From CAYRUZ01 sp964427895 (GTDB lineage Bacteria; Patescibacteriota; Gracilibacteria; Peribacterales; Peribacteraceae): a stretch of DNA of 28,980 bases. Under the pieces are notes generated by a model. That model did not search any database, was not told the origin of the DNA, and saw only the letters and a program-made list of their open reading frames with translations. Each line of letters starts with the position of its first letter. The stretch's first letter is position 1. The stretch spans positions 1 to 28,980 of the forward strand of contig CAYRUZ010000015.1 of assembly GCA_964427895.1 (NCBI GenBank), read 5' to 3'. The position numbers and the translations under genes are program-made. Of the stretch, positions 1 to 8,140 are shown in pieces.

Positions 1-2852
1 ATCCGGCCTACTACAGCAACCCGAACGGATACATTAATAACGCCAGCTTCACGGTGTACAACGGCAGCTCCACGTTCACAGTCTCCAACGGCAGCTACCT
101 CAACTTCAGCGCGGGCAGCAACGTCACGATCGACACGTCGATGGGCGTGGTAAACATTTCCGCGAACTTCAACGAGAGCGACCCCGCGTACTACAGCAAC
201 CCGAACGGCTACACGAACAACGGATACGCGGCATCCTTGAACCAGAACCTCAGCAGCTACGACAGCCCGACATTCAACTATCTCACCGTCAGCAACAATC
301 TGAATGCGAGCCAAGGCAACTTCACGTCCCTGTACGTCAACGGCATCGCAGTACTCACGAATGAATCGGATCCGACGTACTACAGCAATCCCAACGGATA
401 CGTTAACTCCTCGGCGCTCTCGAGCTACCTGACGATGGAATCCGATCCCGCGTACTACAGCAACCCGTACAGCTACATTACGTCGGCCGCGCTGGCGGGC
501 TACCTGACGATGGAATCCGATCCTGCGTACTACAGCAACCCGTACAGCTACACCAACAACGGATACGCTGCTGCGATGAATCAGAACGTCGGTACGGGAG
601 ACAGTCCGACATTCAACTATCTCACCGTCAGCAACACGGTGAGCGGCAACTACGGAAATTTCAGCGGTGGTCTCAATACCAGCTACGCAAACTTCAGCGG
701 CGATCTCACTCCCAGTTCCAACAACAGCTACGACCTGGGCAACTCAAGCTACTGGTGGAACGAAAGCTACATCGATGCAGGCGCGTTCAACACGCTTACG
801 GCGAACACGTCGATGACCATCAACACCGAAAGCGCCACGGCGACCGACAACGTCTTCACCATCGTCAGCGACGTTGCCGCAGATGAAGATGTGGCCTTCC
901 GCATCCGCGCGGACGGCAGCGTCTTCTCGGACAATGCATACGATTCCAACGGCGCAGACTACGCAGAGTGGTTCTACACCTCAGACGCTGACTTGCGCGC
1001 CGGCGAAGCAGTCTGCGTGGATGTCACGCGCAGCAATGCAGTGAAGCGCTGCACGCGCTCTGGCGACAATAACGTGATGGGCATCATCTCCACGAAGCCA
1101 AGCTTCGTGGGTAACGTCTTCCATGGCGCCGACGGCATCCCCGTTCCTGGCACGGCGCTCGTCGGACTCATCGGACAAGTGCCGGGCAAGGTGATGGTGG
1201 AGAACGACGAGCCGATTCAGATCGGCGACTCGCTCACGACGGCAAGCGTGCCGGGCTACATGCGCAAGGCACGCGCCGGCGAATCCACGGTAGGCGTGGC
1301 GCTCGAGAGCCTGGCATCGGGCCAAGGCACGATCCAGGTGCTCATCTCGCGCCGCAACCAATCGCTCACGGTCGACATGGTGGAAGACCGCGTGCTGCAG
1401 AGCATCAAGGACATGAACGTGAGCGATCAGATCGAGGGCATGCTCGCCCAGTCGATCAACACCCTCACGGGCACCGGTTCCGCCTTCGACCTGGCGATCG
1501 ACGAGAAGCTCGATAACCTCGACCTGCGCCAGAAGATCCGCGAGGAGCTGTGGGCCATGAGCGGTTCGCTCGTGGGCACGGGTGCTCCGGCGGCTCAGAC
1601 GGTCGGCGACGGCGCCAGCCTGTCGCTCTCGGTCAACGGTCCGTCTGTGCTCAGCGGCACCGTGCTCGCCAAGGGTACGCTCACAGCCGACGCGCTCGTC
1701 TCCGAGAAGACCTTGATGGTCGCGGGTGACGCTGCGGTGGGCGGCGACCTCTACCTGCAAGGCATGTTGAAGGTCGAAGACCTCTTCGTCCCGGGCATGG
1801 TGACCATCGACGGCGCCATGGACGTCGGCTCGCTCACCACGCAGAGCGGTTCCATCAAGAACCTCGCCGTGGAGAACCTCGATGTATCGGGCTCGTCCCG
1901 CCTGGCCGGCAGCCTCATCATCGACGGCCGCCTGGAAATCGGCAGCGGTGCCCTGGCTCTGGGTGACGATTCCACGCTCGAGATCGGATCGCTCATCGCG
2001 AAGAACGCCCTGCACGTCCTTGGTGACATCACCATCTCCGGCCTCGCCACGTTCCTCGGCGACGTCGAAATCAAGGGGCAGCTCACGGTGAGCAGCCGCC
2101 AGGCGGGCTACGCGGAAATCCCCGTCGGCGGTACCGGCGCGACCGTCACCTTCAGCCAACCGTTCACCGCACAACCGGTTGTCACCGCGTCGCCCGACGT
2201 GCCGGTGCTGTATGGCGTGTCACGCGCGACCATGACCGGCTTCACCATCCGCCTGAAGGAGAAGGCCGAAGAGAAGATCACCTTCTCCTGGACCGCGCTC
2301 GCCGTCAGCGACCTGCCCGAGATGGAAGAGGATGCCGCCACCGGCGCCGCCTTGCTCCCCTTCCCGGTCGATGCGCACGGCATCCCGCTTACGGGCAACG
2401 CGATCGAGGACGGCTGTCTGCGCAATCAGATCCCGCTCGATGAAACCGGACATCCCTACAACTGCAGCCGCTACCACGAGGGAAGCACCTGGCAATTCGG
2501 CACTGTGACCTTCGAGTGGAACACCCTCGTCGATCCGCCGATCCTCACTCCCCCGCAAGGATACGCCGTAACCGTGCAGCCCGCGGCACAGACGGAACAA
2601 CCCGCTCAGCAGACATCGACCGGCGGCACGCTGACGGAAACAGGCTCCACGCTCACCGGCACCGGAGCGACGGCAACGGGAACAACCGCGACGGAGGAGT
2701 GGACGACGGACGCCGCAACGGTGCCAGCAACAGACGCGCCGACGACCGGCACGGGATCCGTAGAAACCGAGACCGGCAGCGCGGTTGCGCCGACTACGGA
2801 AGAAGCACCTGCACCGGCGACGGCTTCCGGTACGGTTACAGAGAGCCAGTGA
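1..2852 (+). CDS. Large fibre-like surface protein, 5' end outside the window
   Basis: The reading frame is open from the left edge (first full codon at nt 3), so this is the C-terminal 949 residues of a longer protein and the GTG at 54 is not the true start. The N-terminal third is rich in Asn, Ser, Tyr and Thr and carries repeated ESDPAYYSNP motifs, then an NGADYAEWF motif like those in phage-tail-fibre-type proteins. The middle (about residues 540-690) is a run of short Gly/Val/Leu beta-strand repeats suggesting a beta-helix or bactofilin-like stalk. A small beta domain follows, then an 80-residue Thr/Gly/Ser/Ala/Glu tail that looks like a flexible, possibly glycosylated linker. An extracellular fibre or adhesin is inferred; no enzyme motif was seen. 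It ends in tandem stops TGATGA and overlaps the opposite M50 gene by 17 bp. Confidence 0.8.
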   Translation, partial: PAYYSNPNGYINNASFTVYNGSSTFTVSNGSYLNFSAGSNVTIDTSMGVVNISANFNESDPAYYSNPNGYTNNGYAASLNQNLSSYDSPTFNYLTVSNNLNASQGNFTSLYVNGIAVLTNESDPTYYSNPNGYVNSSALSSYLTMESDPAYYSNPYSYITSAALAGYLTMESDPAYYSNPYSYTNNGYAAAMNQNVGTGDSPTFNYLTVSNTVSGNYGNFSGGLNTSYANFSGDLTPSSNNSYDLGNSSYWWNESYIDAGAFNTLTANTSMTINTESATATDNVFTIVSDVAADEDVAFRIRADGSVFSDNAYDSNGADYAEWFYTSDADLRAGEAVCVDVTRSNAVKRCTRSGDNNVMGIISTKPSFVGNVFHGADGIPVPGTALVGLIGQVPGKVMVENDEPIQIGDSLTTASVPGYMRKARAGESTVGVALESLASGQGTIQVLISRRNQSLTVDMVEDRVLQSIKDMNVSDQIEGMLAQSINTLTGTGSAFDLAIDEKLDNLDLRQKIREELWAMSGSLVGTGAPAAQTVGDGASLSLSVNGPSVLSGTVLAKGTLTADALVSEKTLMVAGDAAVGGDLYLQGMLKVEDLFVPGMVTIDGAMDVGSLTTQSGSIKNLAVENLDVSGSSRLAGSLIIDGRLEIGSGALALGDDSTLEIGSLIAKNALHVLGDITISGLATFLGDVEIKGQLTVSSRQAGYAEIPVGGTGATVTFSQPFTAQPVVTASPDVPVLYGVSRATMTGFTIRLKEKAEEKITFSWTALAVSDLPEMEEDAATGAALLPFPVDAHGIPLTGNAIEDGCLRNQIPLDETGHPYNCSRYHEGSTWQFGTVTFEWNTLVDPPILTPPQGYAVTVQPAAQTEQPAQQTSTGGTLTETGSTLTGTGATATGTTATEEWTTDAATVPATDAPTTGTGSVETETGSAVAPTTEEAPAPATASGTVTESQ
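363..587 (+). repeat. 75-bp (25-residue) tandem repeat in the fibre gene
   Basis: Units begin at 363, 438 and 513, each opening with codons for ESDP, exactly 75 bp apart. Further single copies start at about 1 (partial) and at 174. A second duplication in the gene, encoding DSPTFNYLTVSN, is almost identical at nucleotide level at about 262-295 and 601-634. Confidence 0.85.
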
Positions 2853-3507
2853 TGAGGCCGTAGAGCCGGACGGTCCACTCGCCGATGCCCATCACCCACG
2901 CGGAGATGGGGGAAAATGGCAGGACATTTTCAAGCAGGATGAGCGCCAGCAAGATCCACATCCCTTTCTGCAGCCAGTCTTCATAGAGATGCTCGTACCG
3001 GAGGGGAACGAACGGATGCAGCACCTTCGACCCGTCTAGCGGGGGGACGGGCAGAAGATTGAAGGCGAAGAGCCCGACGTTGATGAACAAGCTCGACCCG
3101 AGGAATTGGAGGAGCAACGCCATGGCCGGGCTGGATGCCTGAGCCCCCGAAAGGAGGCCTCCCATGCTCACGAACCGTGAACTGAGGAACAGCATGGCCA
3201 CGTAGGCGGCAAATCCCATAACGAGATTGCTCACCGGACCCGCAAGGGCGACGAGGGCCGTATCCCGCTTGGGGTGACGGAAGTACAGGGGATTCACCGG
3301 CACGGGCTTTGCCCAGCCGAATCCGACGACGAAGAACATAAGGGTGCCGAAGAGGTCCAGGTGGGAAACGGGGTTAACGGTCAGGCGCCCTTCGTCCCGT
3401 GCGGTCGGGTCCCCCAGCCAGTAGGCAGCCAAGGCATGGCAACATTCATGGACGCTCAGGGCGATGAGAACCGCCAGGAGATACATCGGATTGAAGAAAC
3501 TCTGCAT
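2836..3507 (-). CDS. M50 family (site-2-protease-type) membrane zinc metalloprotease
   Basis: The 223-residue product would be an intramembrane metalloprotease. The zinc motif HECCH (HExxH) is at residues 20-24 inside the first hydrophobic helix. NPVSHLD and PVSNLVMGF follow, and a distal LLPVPPLDG supplies the conserved Asp of the family. About five to six hydrophobic segments are seen, with no PDZ domain, as in the short SpoIVFB/YwhC-like group. The frame is open upstream to 3648, but I chose ATG at 3507 because the upstream residues are unlike the family and a TATACT box lies exactly 6 nt before it. The gene diverges from rpmB and converges on the fibre gene. The substrate is unknown. Confidence 0.88.
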   Translation of the reverse strand: MQSFFNPMYLLAVLIALSVHECCHALAAYWLGDPTARDEGRLTVNPVSHLDLFGTLMFFVVGFGWAKPVPVNPLYFRHPKRDTALVALAGPVSNLVMGFAAYVAMLFLSSRFVSMGGLLSGAQASSPAMALLLQFLGSSLFINVGLFAFNLLPVPPLDGSKVLHPFVPLRYEHLYEDWLQKGMWILLALILLENVLPFSPISAWVMGIGEWTVRLYGLITGSL

Positions 3508-3513
3508 GGCGGC

Positions 3514-3519
3514 AGTATA
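3514..3519 (-). promoter_or_regulatory. -10 box TATACT of the M50 protease gene
   Basis: TATACT on the minus strand, 6 nt before the ATG at 3507. No convincing -35 was seen. The spacing predicts a leaderless mRNA. Confidence 0.6.
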
Positions 3520-3549
3520 CGGGGGCGGACGGATTGCTCCGAGGAGATG

Positions 3550-3578
3550 TTGACGGAACGCTAAGACACCTTTACTCT
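3550..3578 (+). promoter_or_regulatory. Promoter of rpmB (TTGACG-N17-TACTCT)
   Basis: -35 TTGACG at 3550-3555, 17-nt spacer, -10 TACTCT at 3573-3578, then 10 nt to the ATG. The leader would be only about 3 nt. Confidence 0.7.
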
Positions 3579-3588
3579 GCAGGCTCCC

Positions 3589-3798
3589 ATGGGTCGCAAC
3601 TGCGTCAAAACCGGCAAGGGAACGGGTTTCGGCAACACCCGAAGCCACTCACTGCGTCATACCCGCAGGCCGTTCAAGGCGAATATCCAGAAGAAGCGGA
3701 TTTTTGACCCCGAAACGGGCACATACCGCACGATGAAGGTGTCCACGAGCTACATCCGCACGCTGGCCAAGCGCCTGCAGCGCGGTGCTCGCGCCTAA
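3589..3798 (+). CDS. rpmB: 50S ribosomal protein L28
   Basis: The 69-residue basic protein has the L28 pattern: a CVKTGKGTGFGN segment near the N-terminus, then NTRSHSLRHTRRPFKANIQ and a C-terminal basic helix (TLAKRLQRGARA). It is part of the large ribosomal subunit. Length is normal for the family. The ATG start is fixed by the promoter 10 nt upstream. It stands alone as a single gene, diverging from the M50 protease and followed by an AT-richer 190-bp gap before tRNA-Ser. Confidence 0.93.
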   Translation: MGRNCVKTGKGTGFGNTRSHSLRHTRRPFKANIQKKRIFDPETGTYRTMKVSTSYIRTLAKRLQRGARA

Positions 3799-3926
3799 TT
3801 GGTCTTCTCTGCCTACAGCCTCCTTTTGTGTCGTACTCCCGTTTGTAGAAGGGATTTTTGGTCTGTCTCTTTTAAACAAGCTAAAACAAGAAAGCCACCG
3901 AATCACTAATGAGGAGTCCTTGGCAG

Positions 3927-3955
3927 TTGAGGACGCTCGGCACAGCCTGTACCAT
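3927..3955 (+). promoter_or_regulatory. Promoter of tRNA-Ser (TTGAGG-N17-TACCAT)
   Basis: -35 TTGAGG at 3927-3932, 17-nt spacer, -10 TACCAT at 3950-3955, about 36 nt before the mature tRNA 5' end. The same TACCAT hexamer serves the Fe-S carrier gene. The rest of 3799-3991 is AT-richer than its surroundings and holds only a weak TCCC/GGGA stem with five Ts at 3837-3859 that might end rpmB. Confidence 0.6.
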
Positions 3956-3991
3956 CCACCCACTGTCGTTTCGACGGCAGCAGAATCGCAC

Positions 3992-4081
3992 GGAGAGGTC
4001 GCATAGTGGCCTAGTGCGCTCGCTTGGAAAGCGAGTAGGCGTGAAAGCGCCTCGGGAGTTCGAATCTCCCCCTCTCCGCCA
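3992..4081 (+). tRNA. tRNA-Ser (anticodon GGA)
   Basis: Acceptor stem GGAGAGG (3992-3998) pairs with CCTCTCC (4071-4077), followed by discriminator G and an encoded CCA at 4079-4081. The anticodon arm is CTCGC / TTGGAAA / GCGAG, giving anticodon GGA (reads UCC and UCU). A long variable arm marks a class II serine tRNA. The T arm GGGAG-TTCGAAT-CTCCC is intact. Confidence 0.96.
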
Positions 4082-4095
4082 CTTTCACCGTAGAC

Positions 4096-4123
4096 GAAAA
4101 ACGGCCGGGGGATGCCCGGCCGT
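4096..4123 (-). terminator. Rho-independent terminator for the cysteine-rich gene
   Basis: A 9-bp perfect stem (4101-4109 with 4115-4123) and 5-nt loop, followed on the minus strand by five Ts. It lies downstream of the minus-strand gene ending at 4145. No T-tract follows on the plus strand. Confidence 0.8.
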
Positions 4124-4144
4124 GTGAACGCGATACTGTAGCGA

Positions 4145-4471
4145 TCAGGGCTTCGGCGTTCCGGCACCGCAGTTGCAGTTCGCCTTGCCGCATCCGCAGC
4201 CGGCACCGCAACCCGCACCGCAGGCCTTCTTGTTGCAGGGACACATCTTCATCGCCTTCTTCGTGAACATCATGCCGATGAACAGCGCGATGAGGGTGAG
4301 AGACGCAGGCTGGCTGCCGAATCCGCCGGCGACTTCGAAGTGGGCGCGGTACACGCCGTAGAGGGCAGCAAGCGTGGCGAGAACTCCGACGATGGACATG
4401 ATGAGGTTGACCGCACAACAGACGACGCACAGGCCGCCCTTGCCGGATCCGCATCCACAGGAAGAACACAT
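4145..4471 (-). CDS. Cysteine-rich two-helix membrane protein, unknown function
   Basis: This 108-residue protein is not one I can name. It has three parts: a short N-terminus with six Cys (positions 2, 5, 7, 15, 18, 19); two hydrophobic helices (about 15-42 and 55-70); and a basic tail with eight Cys (77, 79, 84, 88, 92, 94, 99, 101) in CxC and CGAGC patterns. Both ends look suited to metal or Fe-S binding, which is inference. ATG 4471 is preferred over one at 4513 because MCSSCGCG opens the pattern and the upstream residues are unlike it. A TAGGAT box lies 22 nt upstream, followed by a C/T-rich leader. It has its own terminator, so it is a single-gene transcript. Confidence 0.75.
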   Translation of the reverse strand: MCSSCGCGSGKGGLCVVCCAVNLIMSIVGVLATLAALYGVYRAHFEVAGGFGSQPASLTLIALFIGMMFTKKAMKMCPCNKKACGAGCGAGCGCGKANCNCGAGTPKP

Positions 4472-4493
4472 AGTTATGGAGGGGAAAGAGACG

Positions 4494-4499
4494 ATCCTA
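4494..4499 (-). promoter_or_regulatory. Possible -10 TAGGAT of the cysteine-rich gene
   Basis: TAGGAT on the minus strand, followed by a CTTTCCCCTCC tract before the ATG. The same hexamer and a similar tract precede ndk. An alternative TACCAT overlaps at 4499-4504. Confidence 0.35.
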
Positions 4500-4599
4500 T
4501 GGTATTCGGGCATTCGAGCGCCGCAAGTTGCCCGAAAGCGCCTTTTCTTGCCTAAAGCGCGAGAGCGGGAAACCGTGGTCTTTCCCTTGCGGCATCGGG

Positions 4600-4605
4600 T
4601 AGGCT
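4600..4605 (+). promoter_or_regulatory. -10 box TAGGCT of pheT
   Basis: TAGGCT, then exactly 6 nt, then the ATG at 4612. The -35 is weak at best (TGGTCT 17 nt upstream). Confidence 0.45.
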
Positions 4606-4611
4606 GTCCGC

Positions 4612-6990
4612 ATGAAGATTTCGATCGATTGGCTGTCGGATTTCGTGACGTGGGTCGAACGTGATCCGCTCAAAATCGCCGACGCCATCACCCTCGCGAC
4701 GGCCGAAGTGGAAGATGTGATCATGCAGGGGCGCTTCCTACAGAACTGCTGCGTAGGCCGCATCGTCACGATTCAAAAGCATCCGAAGGCAGACCGCCTG
4801 CTGCTGGCAGACGTCGAAACGGACAAGGGCGTGAAGCGCGTCGTGTGCGGCGGCACCAACCTTCGTCCGGACATGCTCGTCGCATTCGCGCACGTTGGCG
4901 CCACGGTGAAATGGCACGGAGGCGAGACAGTCACGCTCGAAAAGACCGCGATCCGCGGCGAGGAAAGCAGCGGCATGATCTGCGCGGCTGAAGAAGTGGA
5001 ACTCGAGGCCCTCTTTCCTGCCAAGCCCGAAGACGGCGAGCGTCCGATCATCGATCTCACGAAGACCGGCCTGACGGTGGGCAGCGATCTGCGCACCGCC
5101 CTGGGGCTGACCGACACGGTCCTCCACGTCTCGAACAAGGCAATCCCGCACCGGCCGGACCTGTTTTCCCACATTGGCTTCGCGCGCGAGTGCGTCGCCC
5201 TTGGTTTGGCAACATGGAAGAAACAGCCGGCTCGCAAGAAGCCGTCGTTCCCGAAGACGAAGCTGCCGTTCAAGTGCGTCGTCGAGATCAAGGATCTCGT
5301 GCCGCGCTACTGCTCCTGCATCATCGACATCGACGGCGTGGGCGAAACACCGGAGTGGATGAAACGGCGTCTGGAAGCCACTGGATGGCGCTCCATCAAC
5401 TTGCCGATCGACATCACGAACTATGTTGCGACGGAAGTGGGCATGCCGCTGCACAGCTTCGATGCGGACGACATCCGCGGCGACGTCCGGTTCCGCACGA
5501 CGAAAGAAGGAGAGAAAATTACGACGCTCGACGGCGTGGAGCGCGCGCTGCCCGAGGGAGCGATCGTGTTGAGCGACGAAGAAGGCATCTTCGATCTCAT
5601 GGGCATCATGGGCGGACTGCGCTCGTCCACGAAGGACTCGACGCGACACATTTACCTGCACTCGGCCATCATCTCGCCGGTATCCATCCGCCGGGCGATC
5701 ATGGCCACGGGCCACCGCACGGATGCATCGACAGTGTATGAGAAAGGCATTCCGAACGTCACGGCGGCAGTGGGCTTCCAGCGGGCCCTGGAGTTGTTCT
5801 TGGAACTCGTTCCAGGTGCTCGCATCGCCACGCAGATGGACAGCTGGGGAACCGATGGAAAAAACGCGCCGGTGAAAGTATCGCTCGATCGCGTGCAGTC
5901 GGTGCTCGGCACGCCGATCACGATGGCGCAGGCGAAGCAGACGCTGCAGGCGCTCGAATGCACGGTGAAGACCGCGGGCAAGACGCTCACCGTCACGCCG
6001 CCGCTGCACCGGCCGAAAGATCTCAAGACCGAGTGGGACGTCATCGAGGAGATCGCTCGCATCAAGGGCTTCGCGAATATCGAAGAGACGATGCCGTCGG
6101 CGGAAGTACGCATTCCGAAGCGTGATGAACGTTTGCCGGCCGCTCGCGCATCGCTACAGGCGGACGCGTTCTTCGAACTCGTGCCGCTCTCACTCGTCGG
6201 ACCGACCTTGCTGAAGAAAGCGGGCATGGACCCCACGAAAGCCTTGGCCATCAAAGATCCGCTCGGCGAAGAGCACTCGCTCTTCAGTCCGTCGCTCCTG
6301 CCGCGACTGCTCGAACACGCGGGCGAACGCCTGCAGCAGACCGACGAGCTGCTGCGCACGTTCGCGCTCTCTGCCATTCATGACCAACACGGGGAGCACG
6401 GGGAGTGGTCGATGCTCGTCACGGCGCGCTACGAGACGACCCTCGTGAACGATCCGTTGCTCGTGGTGAACACGGCCCTGCGCCGCGCATGCGCGGCGGC
6501 GGGATGGACCGCCCACATCGTGCAGGAGCAGGAGGCGTTGCCCGCCTACGCCCACCCGGGGCGCAGCGGACAAGTACGCGTCGGGGAAACGGTCATCGGC
6601 CGCGCGTTCGAAGTACACCCCGTCATCCGCGAAGCGTTCGGAATGCCCTTCCGGGCTGCCGCCGCACTCATCGATACGACCAAGCTGCTCGCCCTGCCGT
6701 CCGCGCAGCGCATGGCCTCGGCCCTCGAGACGTTCCCGGCCGTCACCTACGACCTCACGGTACCGCGCCGCCACAGCCAGCCGGTCGCCACGCTCATCGC
6801 CAAGCTTCAGGGGGCCCATCCCCTCCTGCGCGCGGTGGACGTCGCCGACCTCTACCACGCCGCGAAACAGCCCGCGGACGAGTACAACCTGACGTTGCGC
6901 TGCACGTACCGCAGCGACGAGCGCACCCTCACGGAGGACGAGGTGAAAACGGCGCATGATGCCGTGACGAAGATCGCTCTGCAGGCGTAG
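4612..6990 (+). CDS. pheT: Phenylalanine-tRNA ligase beta subunit
   Basis: The 792-residue length is typical. An EMAP-type tRNA-binding domain lies near residues 40-150 (VGRIVTIQKHPKADRL). A B3/B4 editing domain follows (NLPIDITNYVATEVGMPLHS), then a B5 domain around 405-490 (TEWDVIEEIARIKGF). The C-terminal anticodon-binding FDX-ACB domain starts at FPAVTYDLTVPRRHSQPV. With PheS it forms the alpha2-beta2 enzyme that charges tRNA-Phe; pheS is not in this window. The stop TAG overlaps a possible -10 for the next gene, which begins 12 nt later. Confidence 0.95.
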   Translation: MKISIDWLSDFVTWVERDPLKIADAITLATAEVEDVIMQGRFLQNCCVGRIVTIQKHPKADRLLLADVETDKGVKRVVCGGTNLRPDMLVAFAHVGATVKWHGGETVTLEKTAIRGEESSGMICAAEEVELEALFPAKPEDGERPIIDLTKTGLTVGSDLRTALGLTDTVLHVSNKAIPHRPDLFSHIGFARECVALGLATWKKQPARKKPSFPKTKLPFKCVVEIKDLVPRYCSCIIDIDGVGETPEWMKRRLEATGWRSINLPIDITNYVATEVGMPLHSFDADDIRGDVRFRTTKEGEKITTLDGVERALPEGAIVLSDEEGIFDLMGIMGGLRSSTKDSTRHIYLHSAIISPVSIRRAIMATGHRTDASTVYEKGIPNVTAAVGFQRALELFLELVPGARIATQMDSWGTDGKNAPVKVSLDRVQSVLGTPITMAQAKQTLQALECTVKTAGKTLTVTPPLHRPKDLKTEWDVIEEIARIKGFANIEETMPSAEVRIPKRDERLPAARASLQADAFFELVPLSLVGPTLLKKAGMDPTKALAIKDPLGEEHSLFSPSLLPRLLEHAGERLQQTDELLRTFALSAIHDQHGEHGEWSMLVTARYETTLVNDPLLVVNTALRRACAAAGWTAHIVQEQEALPAYAHPGRSGQVRVGETVIGRAFEVHPVIREAFGMPFRAAAALIDTTKLLALPSAQRMASALETFPAVTYDLTVPRRHSQPVATLIAKLQGAHPLLRAVDVADLYHAAKQPADEYNLTLRCTYRSDERTLTEDEVKTAHDAVTKIALQA

Positions 6991-7002
6991 AGTTGTCCGT
7001 CC

Positions 7003-7554
7003 ATGAGCATTGTCACCAAGACCGGCGACGACGGCACGACCGGGCTCTACGGCGCAGCACGCGTCAGCAAAGCCTCACCGCGTGTGCACGCCTACGGGGA
7101 TGTGGATGAGTTGAACGCCCTACTGGGCCTCATCGTCGCGGAAGGGATTCCAGAGGCGATGCGCGAAGGTATCACCCGCATGCAGCATGAACTGTTCACG
7201 CTCGGCGCGGACCTCGCCACGCCGCTGTCGAGCGAGGCGTCGCCGCCGCGCGTCGGACCGCACCATGTGCAGAACCTAGAGGAATGGATCAAGGCGTGGG
7301 AGCAATGGCTGCCCAAGCAGGAGTGGTTCATCCTCCCGGGTGGAACGAAGGCGGCGGCCCTCTTCCATCTGGCGCGCACGGTATGCCGCAGGGCAGAGCG
7401 CAACGTCGTGTCCCTCATGGGCAGCGAACAGATCAATCCGCAGGTGCAGGTATATCTCAATCGTCTCAGCGATTGCCTGTTCCTCCTCGGCCGTGCGGCC
7501 AATCGCAGCGCGGGGACCGACGACGTGCGGGTGCACTACGACGCCAAGGCGTGA
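7003..7554 (+). CDS. pduO: PduO-type ATP:cob(I)alamin adenosyltransferase
   Basis: The 183-residue protein is predicted to transfer the 5'-deoxyadenosyl group of ATP to cob(I)alamin, making coenzyme B12. The N-terminal TKTGDDGTTGLYG motif is the family ATP-binding segment, then VSKASPRVHAYGDVDELNA. The C-terminal helices carry CRRAERNVVSL and YLNRLSDCLFLLGRAAN, also diagnostic. Length is normal. It starts 12 nt after pheT. A TAGAGT hexamer overlapping the pheT stop, 9 nt before the ATG, could be its own -10; otherwise it is co-transcribed with pheT. No B12-dependent enzyme or corrinoid importer is in the window. Confidence 0.92.
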   Translation: MSIVTKTGDDGTTGLYGAARVSKASPRVHAYGDVDELNALLGLIVAEGIPEAMREGITRMQHELFTLGADLATPLSSEASPPRVGPHHVQNLEEWIKAWEQWLPKQEWFILPGGTKAAALFHLARTVCRRAERNVVSLMGSEQINPQVQVYLNRLSDCLFLLGRAANRSAGTDDVRVHYDAKA

Positions 7555-7586
7555 ATCCGGCAAGCAGATGCCGTCCGTGATGGACG

Positions 7587-7592
7587 TATGAT
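7587..7592 (+). promoter_or_regulatory. Possible -10 TATGAT of the secreted protein gene
   Basis: TATGAT 8 nt before the ATG at 7601. No clear -35. It predicts a leader of at most 2 nt. Confidence 0.4.
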
Positions 7593-7600
7593 GGCGACGG

Positions 7601-8074
7601 ATGCGTCTTGTCACTCGTTTTGCCGCACTAGCCTGCACCGCACTCGTCCTGCCGGGCATCGTGCTGGCCGACACGCCGCCGATAAGCATCCTGGTAAAAC
7701 CGCCACACGCCATCCGTAAGGATACGAAAACGACCTACCGCATAACGGTGACGAACCGCCACCGCAAAACCCTGAAAGAGGTGGAGTTGGTGGTGGATGA
7801 GCCGGATTGGCTGTTTTTCCGCAAAGCGAAGAGCGAAGACGGGAAGTGCCATCTGGAATTCGCAAAGGAAGGAAGCGGCGAATTGAATAAGATTCTCTGC
7901 GAGAAAATCACGATTGGCGGCTATCAATCGGCGACGTACACAATCACCTTCGACGCAACTTTCGACCAAACCTACTGCAACAACACGATCGAACTTTGGG
8001 CCCATGCCAGCGCCAAAAACACCGAGGAGGTATCGACGAATGTCACAAACGACATCACCTGTCCGCTCTTATAG
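7601..8074 (+). CDS. Small secreted protein with an Ig-like (DUF11-type) domain
   Basis: The 157-residue product has a clear signal peptide: a basic start (MRLVTR), a hydrophobic core and a cleavage site after about residue 23 (VLA/DTPP). The mature part is one all-beta domain with TYRITVTNRHRKTLKEVELV and SATYTITFDATFDQ, resembling DUF11/CARDB-like modules of surface proteins. Four Cys in the mature part may form disulfides. No catalytic motif was seen. It is followed by the rpmH promoter. Function is unknown; the domain assignment is by fold resemblance only. Confidence 0.7.
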   Translation: MRLVTRFAALACTALVLPGIVLADTPPISILVKPPHAIRKDTKTTYRITVTNRHRKTLKEVELVVDEPDWLFFRKAKSEDGKCHLEFAKEGSGELNKILCEKITIGGYQSATYTITFDATFDQTYCNNTIELWAHASAKNTEEVSTNVTNDITCPLL

Positions 8075-8101
8075 CGATTTCGGCTCTTAGGACTAATTTC
8101 C

Positions 8102-8131
8102 TTGACGTACTGCGGGGGAGATCTGTAGTCT
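8102..8131 (+). promoter_or_regulatory. Promoter of rpmH (TTGACG-N18-TAGTCT)
   Basis: -35 TTGACG at 8102-8107, 18-nt spacer, -10 TAGTCT at 8126-8131, then 9 nt to the ATG. The leader would be about 2-3 nt. Confidence 0.65.
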
Positions 8132-8140
8132 GCCCCGGCC

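Noticed and set aside
363..587. CRISPR-like array
   Set aside because: The 75-bp units are in-frame coding repeats with no separate spacers.
981..2174. A 397-codon minus-strand open frame inside the fibre gene
   Set aside because: Antisense to a frame with clear repeats and domains; its product is Arg/His/Asp-rich with no motif, as expected of a GC-rich shadow.
4738..6009. A 423-codon minus-strand frame inside pheT
   Set aside because: Shadow of a well-conserved gene, with Arg/His/Asp-rich composition.
8082..8140. Replication origin near rpmH
   Set aside because: No DnaA-box cluster, no dnaA, and the region is fully explained by a promoter.
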